A DNA stretch of 64,000 nucleotides. Origin: Exophiala sp. HKRS030 (Eukaryota > Ascomycota > Eurotiomycetes > Chaetothyriales > Herpotrichiellaceae). Below, piece after piece: positions 34,866 to 46,006 of the stretch. Position 1 is the first letter of the stretch. Each line of letters opens with the position of its first letter. Made by a program: the position numbers and the translations under genes. The DNA lies in NCBI GenBank assembly GCA_023897205.1, contig JAHWDD010000005.1:930001-994000 (forward strand), read 5' to 3'. A model generated the notes under the pieces. The model did no database searches. It saw nothing but the letters and a program-made list of their open reading frames with translations, and was not told the DNA's origin.

Positions 34866-36310
34866 TCAGGTTTGACGAGATGCGAGAGGAACGGTCCTCA
34901 TCTGTGGACTCTGGTCGGGGTACCATTTCCCCCCCGGGTGGACGTCGTCGACCTGTCGACGTGGCTGCATCGCGACGGCCGGGATGGACCCGTCGTCGTC
35001 GAACCCATAATTCGTGTACGGGGAATGACGACCTATCTCGGCCGGCGCATAAACCGCGTCCATGTCCGGGAACTCGAAATGAGATTGCGTCTCTTGTTGT
35101 GGCTGTCGCTGCTCCTGTTGCTGTTGCCGTTGCTGGTTCTCGTGCAGGTTCTCGTGCAGGTTCAATGCCTCCATCTCTTTCTGGGCTTCGTACTGCAACT
35201 CGGGTTGGAGGATCGGGTCGAAAGAAACCGGAGTCGAAGTGGCCGCTTGTCCGGTCGACACATCTTGTAGATCATTGTTTTGGACCTCGACTTGTCTGTC
35301 ACGGATGCGACGCATGAGGTCCAAAAACTGCGAATTTTGGAATTTGTCGCTGGTGTCGTGCTGCACGCTCGTCAGCAGCTGGCCGGCCGTACGGGCCAGT
35401 TCATCGGCGTCGCGAGAATCTTGGTCTTCTGTACGTTCGGTCCGTTCGCGGTACTGGATTGCGTCAGACCCGATTTTGTTCACGCTCTCCGTCTGTCCCA
35501 TCACGACCGACTCTTCGACGACGCTTTCCGAGACCTCGGCCGTCTCCCGCAGCTGGTCCATCTCTTGGGCGTGGGCGATCGCCTCTTGGAACGCCGCGTC
35601 AAAGTCGACGTCGGACATGGGGAAGTGCTGTTGGTCCACGGAAGACATTCCTGGCATTTCCTGCTGTTGTTCGAACCCTGCCCCGTCTCGGTACATTCCG
35701 TTGCCGCCGTACGACTGGTACGCCATGGACGAGTAGCCCATGAACGACGTGTTCGTGTTTGTCGCGGTCATATCCATCTGCGGCGGTTCTCTCGCGGCTT
35801 GCTTGCCCTGCGCCACGGGCGACGCCGCGCCTGGACGTTGGCGCATGAACTCATTCTGCCACCCACCACCGATTGTAGATTTGACGAGGGGCGCTTCGGT
35901 GCGGAATTGACCTGCGGGCAAGGGTTGTCGATCGTGCAAGTTCATCCGCTGGAAATCGGCGGCCCATCCTGCCGGTCCGAAGGAGGGCTGCTGCTGTAGC
36001 GGGGAGAAGGTGGTGGGAAGGGCATTGGCAAATTCTGGCTGTCGGTGTTGAAATGGACCCGGAGAGGCATTCTCAAAGGCATAAAAGTCGGCATCGAGAG
36101 ATCCGGCTCTGGGGTCGGCGGTACGGAAGCCCTGGCGGAGAACGTCAATGTCATGCACGAGCAAGCACATAAGAAGACCCAGGGAATTTTTACCTGTCCA
36201 GGTGATTGTCTGGGGCCGACGAGTCGATCCTGTTGGAGCGTCCTATCGACTTGGGTATGTTTCTGCAGGTTCTGAAGAGGGTTGGAAGGCCCACAGAGAG
36301 CGTCGGCCAT
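34866..36310 (-). CDS. PEX20: Peroxin 20, PTS2 import co-receptor
   Basis: Pex20 escorts Pex7 with its PTS2 cargo to the peroxisome membrane in filamentous fungi. Exons 36310-36194 and 36131-34866 (62-nt intron) encode 460 residues. The N-terminus MADALCGPSNPLQNLQKHTQ carries the conserved cysteine (C6) used for receptor ubiquitination and recycling, followed by VDRTLQQDRL. Two W-x3-F Pex14-type motifs are seen (W95-F99, W130-F134). The conserved Pex7-binding-like region is DELARTAGQLLTSVQHDTSD followed by KFQNSQFLDLMRRIRDRQVE. The tail HPGGKWYPDQSP matches family ends. Gln-rich low-complexity stretches separate these blocks. Third positions are GC-rich. Confidence 0.88.
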
Positions 36311-37189
36311 GGTTGGGAGTCGTGAAGGCGATTGCGGCGTGCGATGATTGATAAGTCGAGGGTCGAGGAGAGCGCAGGTGAGGACTTCGTATTCTTTTGT
36401 GTACTGTGCCGCCCGGACTTTGATCGGGAATGATGTACAAGGGATATCGACTTGTTGATGACTGTACCGGCAATTTTGGGCGAAATGTGATCAAGCATGC
36501 GAACATACGGCGTACAAAGATTCCAAGTAAGAAGCCTGGAAAGTGACTGTGCCGAGGTCTGGCGAGGATCCTGGATTTTACCGACAGCCTTGTGTCCTTT
36601 TTGGGAAATGTCGTCACGAGGCTGCAGCTTTGTCAGCACAAACTCCCTTTACTAGCTACTGCCTCACACTACTCCCAGCACATTGCATGTCAGTATTGAA
36701 AATATTGCCAATGACATCTCGAGGATGGCTGGCACTGATAAGCGCTGGGTGTGCAGAATATCGACACAGTTTAAGCTATAGCTCTGTAGACACCCTCGGT
36801 CTCCGCCTATTGCGGAAGATTGCACGGGTTGATCACTCACTCAGCGACCACCTTGCTTTGGTAGAAAGTTGGCAGAACCGCCACGGGTCCTGGTACACGT
36901 CACTGGGCTGTGTTTGCCTCCTTTCTCTGGTATATTCCCTCCGACCCAGAACAAAAGACATGAACTCGATCCCCAACGACCACAGTCATGCCACGGTTTG
37001 CGTATTGGCCACCACTTTTGAAACCCATCTCCTCCGCAGACATTGATCAAATCGTGAGTCTGAACAGTCTGTCCGCATCGGTAATGGAAGGACGGGCAAT
37101 GAATGGATGCTCAATTTGAGCCGCTGTATGAGTTGGATGTCTCGTAGAGCCGAATGGTTGGTTCCCTAATAGGCCTCATTATCCCAGCG
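36311..37189. other. Intergenic upstream of PEX20
   Basis: About 0.9 kb. Open frames on both strands have no recognisable motif or splice pattern. It presumably holds the PEX20 promoter. Confidence 0.4.
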
Positions 37190-39033
37190 TCACGTCTTTG
37201 AAGCTGTCGGAATTATGACCAATCGCTCAAAGGTTCGTTCGCATACTTTCATCATGAGTTCCGTCCAGAGGAATCTCTTCAGAATGTCTTTGTATTCCTC
37301 GAGGCACAAGTGTTTGGTGTATCCTCGTCGAAACCTCGTGATGTAAAATTCTGCGTCCTCACCATGCTCGCCCGTCGTAAGGACAGCCGCCCATAGCCCG
37401 ACGGATTGCGCCCAGATCATACAATCTTCTTGTCCTAGTTTGATTTGGCATTGCTCAATGACGGTACGGAGAGCATCCTGCGCCGTTTTGAAGATAGGGC
37501 CATGAACCATGCATCCAAATTCACAGTTGCAGAGAAGCAACAAGGCAAGGCAAACGACGTGCTCGATAATAAAGCCCCCCGGTTGTGCCAATGCAAAGCC
37601 CGCTGGGGTCTCTTGGATCGAGATGCGACGGAAGCAATCGATACAATTGTGGAACTCGTGCTCAGCTCTGTATGCCACCACGTATGTGGCCTCGAAACTT
37701 GTGAGGGGTTCATCTCGACGTCGTCCTTTGTGGAGAATCGTCGTCAATTGGCTCACTCGTACCATGATGTCCAGCAGTTCCATACTAAAGACGCCATTCA
37801 ATGTCAGGCTTCGGATGCCGGAGGGGAGACTCGGCAGGACAGTGGCAAGCTCAGCCGCACTCGGGTAACGGAGTGGTTCGCGTTGATCCGAAGAATACGA
37901 CGATAGCATGTCCTTGATTGGATCAATGTGCCATGCTGGTTCTTCCCTATTTGACTAGTCAGTTAAACAGACAGGTCAGAGTATGAAGAGACCATACTCG
38001 GACAGAAAGCTCTTGGTGAACGAAGACAAATTCTCGTGTGTCAACCAAGCGCCACGCGCAGGCCTATGACCGGAATTTTAGCCAGCCTCACACAGCAAGA
38101 ACGGAAGATAGTCCTACATGCCAGGAATTTGTGGGAGTGCTACTAATTTTCGTAGAGCGCGTCGGTGTATCATTACCGGCTGAACATCCTGAAAGGAAAT
38201 CTGGGTGGTTTGAGTACTCAGTGTCCATGAAACAGGAGGTTGGTACGTACGTCCAATCCCATTAGCATAATAATGGCCAAAATGGCAGCCATGTCTACGT
38301 CCTGAAAGTGGTTTTGCAATTTGAACGAGAGTGTCTGGAGAGCCAGCCCCTTGAAGAGCAGCACACGTTGTGATGGATTTTCTGGGATCATGAGTGTCGT
38401 TCTCACTATACAATTTGTTAGCAGTGAGAAGCACATCGACGGAGATGCAGATTCTGGAATGTTGACGATCGCCGGCAGTCATTACGTGTGAGTCTTACTT
38501 TCGTAGTCGGCACATCCCATTGCCATTATCGCGTAGAACAGTTCGGGACTCATCAATGCCATTGCGAAGTTCTTCTCCGCCGCTTTCTTTGCGGAGCCGA
38601 TGGCTCGCTGAAGTGGCTGTATTCTGTAGGCATAGGATCGAAGGACTGGAAGGAATCCCATCAGTTCGTACGCCGCACACGTATGACGCCAACACCTACC
38701 ATAGTCGGCTATCTTCCGATGCTCCGGAATGTCCATATACGCAAGCTTTCCATAAGGATCGAACTGGATACCATTGAAGATCATGGCTCTATCCGCGAGC
38801 AGCCCATTGGCATCTGACATGGCATTGTACGTTGCAGGCCGGTACTTTCGAGATGCTGAAAAGAGGACGACCTGGTCGCTGGCAACTTGAGTATCAGTAA
38901 GACACTTCTTGCTGCCGACCACCTTCTTCTTCGACTGCTTCGTTTTCGACGCATTGATTGAGATGCGTCGTTGCTGTTCGTTGTCATTCCGATGGTGACC
39001 ATCTGCGTAATTGATGAAAACAATTTGTCGCAT
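37190..39033 (-). CDS. Fungal transcription-factor-like protein without a zinc cluster
   Basis: The gene has several exons. Supported parts are exon 1 39033-38499, exon 2 38405-38251, exon 3 from 38188, and a last exon about 37947-37190. The join between exon 3 and the last exon (about 38150-37950) is unresolved because two reading-phase solutions exist. The start MRQIVFINYADGHHRNDNEQ and a basic segment (KTKQSKKKVVG), followed by helices such as NPSQRVLLFKGLALQTLSF and LAIIMLMGLD, match the common fungal proteins that carry only the fungal-specific transcription-factor middle/C-terminal domain (DUF3468 type). No C-x2-C zinc cluster is encoded in the visible exons. The function may be regulatory but is unproven. 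Confidence 0.6.
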
Positions 39034-39424
39034 GATGCCGCGCTCACTGGGTGTGCCAATGTAGCATTGTGGTTCGGTTCAGAGATATGGGCTGAGGGGC
39101 CACATCCCACGTTGGAGACGCGTCTTTAACAGGAACTTGCGAGCCTATCAACAGATAGCGAGATTGTATGGACTGGCCAAGCAAAGAAACTTCGTCAACA
39201 GACAAAGTCAACCGTGGCCTTGGGTTAGAGGTCTGGATGCTGAGTAAGAAAACAGTCGATTGCAAAACCGCCTTCCCACTGGATCAGTGACTTGCAAGGG
39301 GCAATCGATGAAGTCCATATTGAATCTTCAGTAAATCCGCGACGAATTGTAATGACATTTTCACTCTCCTATGGGCTGTGTCAGAAGTTATAGCGGCGGC
39401 TGGATCTTTTGTCGGTTGGACTGA
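39034..39424. other. Intergenic region
   Basis: About 0.4 kb upstream of the transcription-factor-like gene. No feature recognised, and no zinc-cluster exon for the neighbour was found here. Confidence 0.35.
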
Positions 39425-40010
39425 CTAGTCACGACTCAATTTGCTGTGTAGGCGCCCCGTGGCTACAAAGTCTAGCCAAAGTTCTACGCCACAATGCGTC
39501 CAGACTTTTGGTTCACAAGCATTTGACACTTTGGATGGAATTCCACGAATGGGCTCTATGAGCCACCAAAACGCTGAGAAGTTCAGAATGCAAGAGTATA
39601 TGCGCTCAAAAGTCCTGCGCCCGATGGCCTTCGCAACCTCGAAGAAACGTGGGTTTAGAACTCCTTCGCCTGCCAATTCACCGCTTGAAATGATGATTTT
39701 GTCGCTGCCAGTCAGAACTTGAAAGACCCTCTCGTAATTATGGACGATACAAAGTGTCATGTACGTTCCGGACAAGATGGTACTGGGGCGAACGGGAACT
39801 CACCTCTGCGAGAATCATCCTCTGTAAATCTCGGAAAACCTTCATTTTCGTCGCTCTCGCGAGCAAGTGTGCAACTGATTCTTGACGAGCAACAACCCCT
39901 AACATTCTTTCTTGCTTCCACCGACCAAGAGGATAGATGTTCCCGAACACCTTGTGGCAGCAGCCGAGAGGTATCGGGCACCGTGTGGAGACATGGCATT
40001 TCATCTGTCA
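39425..40010 (-). CDS. Unresolved coding-like fragment, possibly decayed gene
   Basis: Two adjacent open frames on the minus strand read like protein: an upstream part (KVFGNIYPLGRWKQERMLG followed by Ala/Leu-rich helix text) and a downstream part containing YERVFQVLTGSDKIIISSG and RRTFERIYSCILNFSAFWW. A plausible donor (GTGAGT near 39800) ends the first part, but the available acceptor gives a reading phase that does not match the second. I do not recognise the family. It could be a real small gene with another splice pattern or a broken remnant. Confidence 0.3.
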
Positions 40011-40217
40011 AAGTACTACTCATGACCCTATGTATTCTGTTTGCCGGGAGTCCAAACGATGACGTTGAAGTGCAGCCGAAATATCAGTTTGTAAGTGCTT
40101 GTTGTATATACCAAAGATCTGCTTGATATGATTATTTAGTCACGATCATCAAATTCTGAAATTGGTAATTAGTTACTATACGAAAATACACCTGCTCCGG
40201 GCGTTTACATTTGGACG

Positions 40218-42185
40218 CTAGACAATGCGAAGCATTTCCGAGTGCTTCCCTCTTACACCAAAGGTTTTGGTCTCTTCATCGAAATCGATCATCTCGCCGT
40301 CCATGATACCGTGAACATAGGCCTGCCCAATTAACCTGTACCTTCGCCCATCTGCATCATTTCCCACTGGGCGCAATACCAAGGGCATCTGTGCCCCATA
40401 AACGATCGCGATCTCGTCGTTTTCCATCGCCGTACCGGGAAGTGTTGCCATGTATCGGCCTCTGGTCACTGATCCACGCCTTCCATGTTGGATGAATAGC
40501 GCTTCGAGGTGGTACGCCTCTGCAATTTTAGATGCTGTGCTTTCATCAATATTTGGTATGGGTTGTCTCCCTCCTTGCTGAGGTGCGCGATATAGACTTC
40601 CAAAGGCATCATATCCCAGTCTTCCCTGGCTTCTTTCTGCCCGACCGTCAAGTTTCGAACTGTAGTCTGCGGTTAGAGACCTCCAAATCACATCTTTCAA
40701 ATTTTCCCCTGTGGGGTAGGCTTCTTTCTCGTAGAAACTGGTTACTTTGTCTGTAAACATCATATCCAATAAGAGGGTCGCGACGAACGAATCGCATCCC
40801 AATGGGTTGTCGTCCGATAGAAAATCAAACTGTTTGATATCGTCACCGAATGAGAAGTTGAGTTTTGGAAGCGTGTCTTGGACTTGATCGATGATGGCGC
40901 CATGAACAGATATGACATCTTGCGTCTGGAATTCAACCTTTCCCGGAGACTTCCCACTGGCCGCATATGCTCTTGGAAATGGGGAGAATTGAAACGATGA
41001 CCAATCCGGTGCCCACGATGGAAGACCTTCACGCGAATAGCCTGCCTGACCAAGTAATGACATGCCATGCTCAGTACTCAGGAGGTATTTGGCAGCCTTT
41101 TTGTACACCGCTTCCACCGTATTGGCAGCAGAATAATCAGGCGCCATGAATTTGGAAAAATCATCATCGACAAGACCCATGATCGAGTATACCTTATCTC
41201 TAGGATCACTTGCATCGGCATTCCGACCCAGCATCAAGGCGCGCACGGGCGGAACACTACCCTTCTTCAAGTACGCAGACATGCGCATCATCGAATCGAC
41301 TTGAAGAAAATTACGTCTGAGTCTGCCTTCATCCCGGGTTGTTGGCGATGATCCAGATGCCCTAGCTGTGTCATCAGCTATCACACCAGACTTGCCATCG
41401 TCAGATTGCCAGGAGTTCAAATTCCAAGTGGCACTCTCTCTCTGTACCAGCAAGACGAAGTCCTGCAGATGAAGCAGTGAAAAGCTGGCATTCCCGTACC
41501 AGATGTTGAAATTCTTGTTGAGGACTGCTTCTTGCATGATCCATGCTCGAGAAAACCAGGGGCTCGAAAGAAGGTCCGTGAAAGCACGGTTGAACTGGTT
41601 CCGATTTTTGCGTATTTCTGTTTCATCGACGAGCCGTCCGCCGTTGACCTCATTCAAAAAGTGAATCGCTTCATCCAATGCTAGTGTCGTCAAAACGCCC
41701 TCGTATCTAGCTGGCTGCCCTACATGTGCGACCACTTCAGACGCGGAGGAATAGATTTCTTTCATAAGCTGCACCTGACTATTTCGTTCTGGGATATTCT
41801 CCTGGTCAATACATATAGCATCGGCCCAGAACCATCCAGGTCGAAAAGTGAGAATTTGCAGAGCGTCTTTGAGATTCTTCGTGACCCTGAGAGATTGACC
41901 CGAGCATGATATTGTATGTTCTCTCTCAGGAGAGCCCCACACATAAGATATCGCTGTGAAGGGAGGCATTTGAAGCAGAGAGAATGTCTCCATGCTTATA
42001 GGCAAAGAGCCTTGTGCCCACGGAGTCGGCGTGTACTTCATCTTTGTAGAACCAGCCAGTGTCTCGATATCCAGAATCTTACTTTCCATGTTGAGAGGCT
42101 CTGTGGACCGAAAGAGCCTGATCTGTTTAAGATTCTCATCAAGAGGCAGGTATCGGTACATGGTGAAGCCGTTGATTGTGATCAA
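40218..42185 (-). CDS. HET-domain (heterokaryon incompatibility) protein
   Basis: Single-exon gene of 655 residues; M9 (42161) is an alternative start. The HET domain covers about residues 76-235 with its hallmarks: FTAISYVWGSPE, NLKDALQ, FWADAICIDQEN, RNSQVQLMKEIYSSASEVVAHVG and WFSRAWIMQEAVL. The region around residues 300-345 (SDPRDKVYSIMGLVDDD) is also typical of this family, and the C-terminus is poorly defined. HET proteins act in non-self recognition and programmed cell death, although most family copies have no known partner. The upstream promoter region ends near tRNA-Val, which may mark a rearrangement-prone spot. Confidence 0.85.
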   Translation of the reverse strand: MITINGFTMYRYLPLDENLKQIRLFRSTEPLNMESKILDIETLAGSTKMKYTPTPWAQGSLPISMETFSLLQMPPFTAISYVWGSPEREHTISCSGQSLRVTKNLKDALQILTFRPGWFWADAICIDQENIPERNSQVQLMKEIYSSASEVVAHVGQPARYEGVLTTLALDEAIHFLNEVNGGRLVDETEIRKNRNQFNRAFTDLLSSPWFSRAWIMQEAVLNKNFNIWYGNASFSLLHLQDFVLLVQRESATWNLNSWQSDDGKSGVIADDTARASGSSPTTRDEGRLRRNFLQVDSMMRMSAYLKKGSVPPVRALMLGRNADASDPRDKVYSIMGLVDDDFSKFMAPDYSAANTVEAVYKKAAKYLLSTEHGMSLLGQAGYSREGLPSWAPDWSSFQFSPFPRAYAASGKSPGKVEFQTQDVISVHGAIIDQVQDTLPKLNFSFGDDIKQFDFLSDDNPLGCDSFVATLLLDMMFTDKVTSFYEKEAYPTGENLKDVIWRSLTADYSSKLDGRAERSQGRLGYDAFGSLYRAPQQGGRQPIPNIDESTASKIAEAYHLEALFIQHGRRGSVTRGRYMATLPGTAMENDEIAIVYGAQMPLVLRPVGNDADGRRYRLIGQAYVHGIMDGEMIDFDEETKTFGVRGKHSEMLRIV

Positions 42186-42692
42186 TTGTATTCATATGAA
42201 TTAATGGCTAGCTATTCTCATTTCTTGCTTTTATATACAGAGTATGAATGATATTGATCATTGAGTTGCCTTTCAGCTAGCTAACCTAAGTTGCCCTGTT
42301 CAGGCGGGGCCGTTGGGAAGAGACAAAATGCCAAAAGACCCCAATGCTGCTTTTATACGCCAGCTATAATATCGGCGCATACAACTACATGTCATTAGAA
42401 ACCTCACTCGTCAAGCACTAAATAATAGTTGATATCTATTGGAACGCGAGCAACTCGTGATTAGTCCACGGCCGGCTAGAAATATCTGACATGGAAGGCG
42501 GTTTACTAGGCCACACGTGAATCTGGAGAGACCCCCACCTTGCCAAGATCCTGGTCAATGCCCGGATTGTGGAAGGGCAAAAAGAGAATCTCAAATTACA
42601 GATTGAAAAAGGATAATAAAAAAGGAAGCGTGTTGAATTCGTTTAAAGACGGAAGAGAAAGAAAAAAGGTGGAAAACAGGAACAAAAAATAA
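42186..42692. other. Intergenic region between HET gene and tRNA
   Basis: About 0.5 kb and somewhat A/T-rich toward the tRNA, with a purine-rich segment (42580-42690) containing poly-A runs. No gene seen. Confidence 0.45.
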
Positions 42693-42766
42693 TGATCCGG
42701 TTGAGGCTCGAACTCAAGACCTTCTGCGTGTTAAGCAGATGTGATAACCAACTACACCACCAGACC
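42693..42766 (-). tRNA. tRNA-Val (anticodon AAC), no intron
   Basis: Read on the minus strand, the 74 bases fold as a cloverleaf. The acceptor stem is GGTCTGG with CCGGATC plus discriminator A. The A box (TGGTGTAGTTGG) overlaps the D arm. The anticodon stem is TCTGC/GCAGA with loop TTAACAC (anticodon AAC), and the T stem is TTGAG/CTCAA with loop TTCGAGC. A T-run follows within 10 bases, as expected for RNA polymerase III termination. Two wobble pairs (G2-U71, U5-G68) lie in the acceptor stem. Confidence 0.93.
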
Positions 42767-43181
42767 GACGCTGATTTCATGGTGGAATTGGAGGAGTAAA
42801 TATCATGATGGTGGTTTTTTGCTAGCGCCTGGGTTGCTCACTTGCAGCCCCAGCGTTCTCATCGATTCAGTAGGCTGGACAATGAGGATTGTGTATGCAT
42901 GCTTGATGATGAACATTGCTGGCCGAAGTGCGAAATGTGTCCGCGTTGATAAGTTGTCCCTAGATTGCTCCTGCAGTCCTGCAGCCACAACATGTGCATG
43001 ACTCGCAGTATTGATTCGGCTGAGCGCGACGTGCCTTTTTGAACTGATGTATGAAGCTGGGGCGAAGTGGTCTTCGATTTGTGCCGATGCGGCTTCGTGA
43101 TGCGTTCGTTTGCTTTGAAGCCCTTGGATGTTTGAGATTTGGTGGGTTCTTTTTCCCTTTTGGAGGCAGACCATTTGCAAT
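42767..43181. other. Intergenic region between tRNA and F-box gene
   Basis: About 0.4 kb. A minus-strand frame beyond the F-box stop is open but not recognisable. It may be a 3-prime UTR or an unspliced exon. Confidence 0.35.
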
Positions 43182-43766
43182 TCAAGCGGGACCTGTCGCG
43201 AAACGTCCTGCCCGGAGTTCAGTCTCAGTTCTCCTTCGCCAGGAGTCTGAGACCCTGCTCCAATCAATATCGCCCAGTCTCCCCAGAGCTCGGCAACCGT
43301 CACAGTCGACGTAATCACTCAAGGTACAATTGACATGGCAAGCAGGACAGATGTCGTGGACTTGCTTGTGCCAGCTCGCATCATGAAAATTCCAGCCGGT
43401 CTTTTGGATCCAAAAGTTGCTAATCTCACACCCGACGATTCCGTTCCAATACTGCTCGTCACACGGACGGTTGGTCAAGCAGTGGTTGCAAAGGCGCAAG
43501 TCGGCAGGCATCCAGGATTTTAACTGGGCCATTAGTTCAGGAACGTCAAATACCGTCTTTGGGAGAAACCCGGCATATTTTGCAGACGTGGATGAAAGAT
43601 GTAGATGAACGTCCCGGGCAACTGTGGCCATACGTTTGCAGGTCAACGCCAGCGCGATCTGAGATGGGGAGTGGTCTAAACTGTCGTAAATGTTCCAAAG
43701 AATCTCGTATGGCATCTTCAGCAGAAGCGGGTCTTCATCAGAGCCCTCGGGGGCGTCGGCCAGCAT
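43182..43766 (-). CDS. Short F-box protein with Cys/His-rich C-terminus
   Basis: This 194-residue protein has an F-box at about residues 14-52 (LLLKMPYEILWNIYDSLDHS and LALTCKRMATVARDVHLHL). It is followed by a Cys/His-rich part (LCNHCLTNRPCDEQYW; HDICPACHVNCTLSDYVDCDGC) that could bind zinc. This layout is common in lineage-expanded fungal F-box proteins. The ORF is complete, but a further 3-prime exon cannot be excluded. The expected role is substrate recruitment to an SCF ubiquitin ligase; the substrate is unknown. Confidence 0.65.
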   Translation of the reverse strand: MLADAPEGSDEDPLLLKMPYEILWNIYDSLDHSPSQIALALTCKRMATVARDVHLHLSSTSAKYAGFLPKTVFDVPELMAQLKSWMPADLRLCNHCLTNRPCDEQYWNGIVGCEISNFWIQKTGWNFHDASWHKQVHDICPACHVNCTLSDYVDCDGCRALGRLGDIDWSRVSDSWRRRTETELRAGRFATGPA

Positions 43767-44621
43767 CTATATCTCGTCAGAAACAAAGCATGCTTCAAAT
43801 CAAACTCGGGTCCTTACTTCATCTGACACGGAGAAACGACTTAACAACTTCCTCTCGAAATCTTCACTCTTTGCACGACATTTCAGAGGTCTTCGAATAG
43901 CTGGCGCCAGATTTGACCGCGGCGGTAGCCCAACACCAGCGGGAAATCCTGCCCATAGAGCCATGGTGGTTGTAGATGGAACGTTTTTGGTGAAGGCGAA
44001 GAGACGTCACTCTGGGCCGGTTGACCGCGATGCTCGCGACGGTATTTATACAAAGAGATTCGTAGCCTGTCCAGAGAGGTCTCTATTGTCGGAACCACCC
44101 TCACGACGAAGTACCCACTGCATTAAACTGTGAAGAGCATGGCCAGAGGAGTCGAAGAGTCGTAAGGCTATCCTCTTGATAAGGGGGAGTGACGGCAGTC
44201 CGGGTCATAGATTAGATAGCGCCGGCCATTAGTCCTGATGCGGTCTAGCCCCGTGAGCTTATCGGTATCTGCACGTGCGTGGCCGATTCTTTTCCGGATA
44301 CACAGCATCAAACCACAATGTCTCATGATGTGAGTCAGCTTTTTTTTCCTACTTCGTGTCTCGGTGGCCAATCCATCGACACGGGAAATATATACGGTCA
44401 ACGTGAAAATCGCTCATCGTTGAACTATTTACGGACGGACCAGGTTTAGCTTCGGCCACATTTCGCGACTTCATGTCCGTCTCATTTCATCCTCACCGAC
44501 ACCTTTGTGGATTGTCTCACGGATGACATTTCCATCACTTCGAAACAAGGTGTGGACCTTTTCGCGTCTCAGTTTACTCCTTCAGCCTTGTATCCGTGTC
44601 ATCTCGTCTTCTGAGTCGTGG
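43767..44621. other. Intergenic region
   Basis: About 0.85 kb containing the F-box upstream region and the 3-prime side of the reductase fusion gene. No supported gene. Confidence 0.4.
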
Positions 44622-46006
44622 TCAGATCGTTACGATTACCTTACCGTCAGTCCTGCCTTCCCAGATATCCTTCAATCCCTCCTCCGTTTTCTCCAAAGGT
44701 AAGACTTTTCCAATACGAGGTTTTATCTTCTTGGAGGCAACATAATTTAGGAGGTCAACGAACTCCTCTCTTGTCCCAGTGTAGACGCCGGTGAGAACTA
44801 TCTGGTTGGTGAACAGGTGCACGAGATCGATGTTGACTTTGTTCGACCCGCCATCCGAATGGATGCCACATGACACAACGGTACCTCCAGGCTTGACGGA
44901 TGCGAGAGAATGAGAGATGGTGGCAGCGCCGGACGTGTCGAATGCAGCATCGACAAGATATGGTAGCTTCTGGAGAGGCTCGAATGTACGCTCGGCTCCC
45001 AGCTTCAACCCCAACGCTCGCTTGGCCTCCGTTCGACCTGTGGCCCAAACTCGAAGACCAGCGGCGGAACCAAGCTGTATCAGAGCTGTGGTGACGCCTA
45101 TCTGGGTGTCAGTAGGAGTATATCCGGGAATGCTTCGTTGAACTCACCGCCTGAGCAACCTTGGATCAGGACTGTCTGACCTGGCCGCAGCTTCGCTTGT
45201 TTGAACATCATACGGTACGCAGTCAACCAAGCTATGCCCATGATCGATGCATCCTTGGCGTCCAACCCTTGTGGCCGTGGGACAGCATTCCTCTTTGGCA
45301 CAACGACGTACTCTGCCAAGGTTCCCTGCACCAGCTCGCCCAGGACGTGCCTTTTCGGATCCAGGGTTTCGTCTCCCTTGAAATCTGGATCCCCGAGGTT
45401 GGGATAAAGTGCGACTTCTGTTCCATCTTCCAAAATGCCTGCGCCCTCGTTGCCTAGGATCATTGGAAATCGGATCTCGTGCATTCCTATCCCACGGAGG
45501 GTGAAGATGTCGTGGAAGTTCAGGCCGACTGCTTGCATTTTGACTGTGACCCAACCCTCTTTGGGCTCGGGAGGATTTCTGCGGTTGATGCGCACTGAAG
45601 ACAGGGGATTTGTGGGATTGCCACAGGCGGCATAGACCGTCCGAATCGTCGGCTTTCTGGGGTCGACATCTCCCATCTCCAAGTGCTGGATCTTGTCGTT
45701 CTTGATGGTCGCAAGGAGAAACAGGTCGAAGGGCTCGTGGATGTTAAAGCCTTCAACATAGTCACCGTCCATCATTATGTGCTGAAAGACCTTGCCATCA
45801 TCGCGGACCTCCCTCTCGAGGATTTCGACGCGAGACCGATATCCAACAATGCCATGTTCACACAGTGCCTTGATGGCTTCGTCCTTGAAGCTCTTTCCAT
45901 CGTCGCATATCTCGGCATCCGAGGCGAAGGCACCTAGCATTTGTTCCAGATTCGCGGCATTGATCCCATTGAGGAATTGATCCAGGGGTCTTTCTCGTGA
46001 AGCCAT
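44622..46006 (-). CDS. SnoaL/NTF2-like domain fused to a medium-chain zinc-less reductase
   Basis: Exons 46006-45148 and 45097-44622 (50-nt intron) encode 444 residues. Residues 1 to about 120 form an NTF2/SnoaL-like alpha-beta barrel (LDQFLNGINAANLEQMLGAF; HEPFDLFLLATIKNDKIQHL). Residues about 125-444 are a medium-chain dehydrogenase/quinone-oxidoreductase-type unit: VGLNFHDIFTLRG, ILGNEGAG, then LRPGQTVLIQGCSGGVTTAL for NAD(P) binding (restored by splicing) and GGTVVSCGIHSDGG. The structural-zinc Cys cluster is absent, as in quinone reductases. SnoaL-like domains often bind small polyketide- or steroid-like ligands, so the fusion may pair ligand binding or cyclisation with reduction. The two parts lie in one exon with no stop between them. 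Confidence 0.8.

Noticed and set aside
34506..35317. Plus-strand open frames of 254 and 197 residues over the PEX20 3-prime end
   Set aside because: Shadows of GC-rich PEX20 coding sequence and of trinucleotide repeats.
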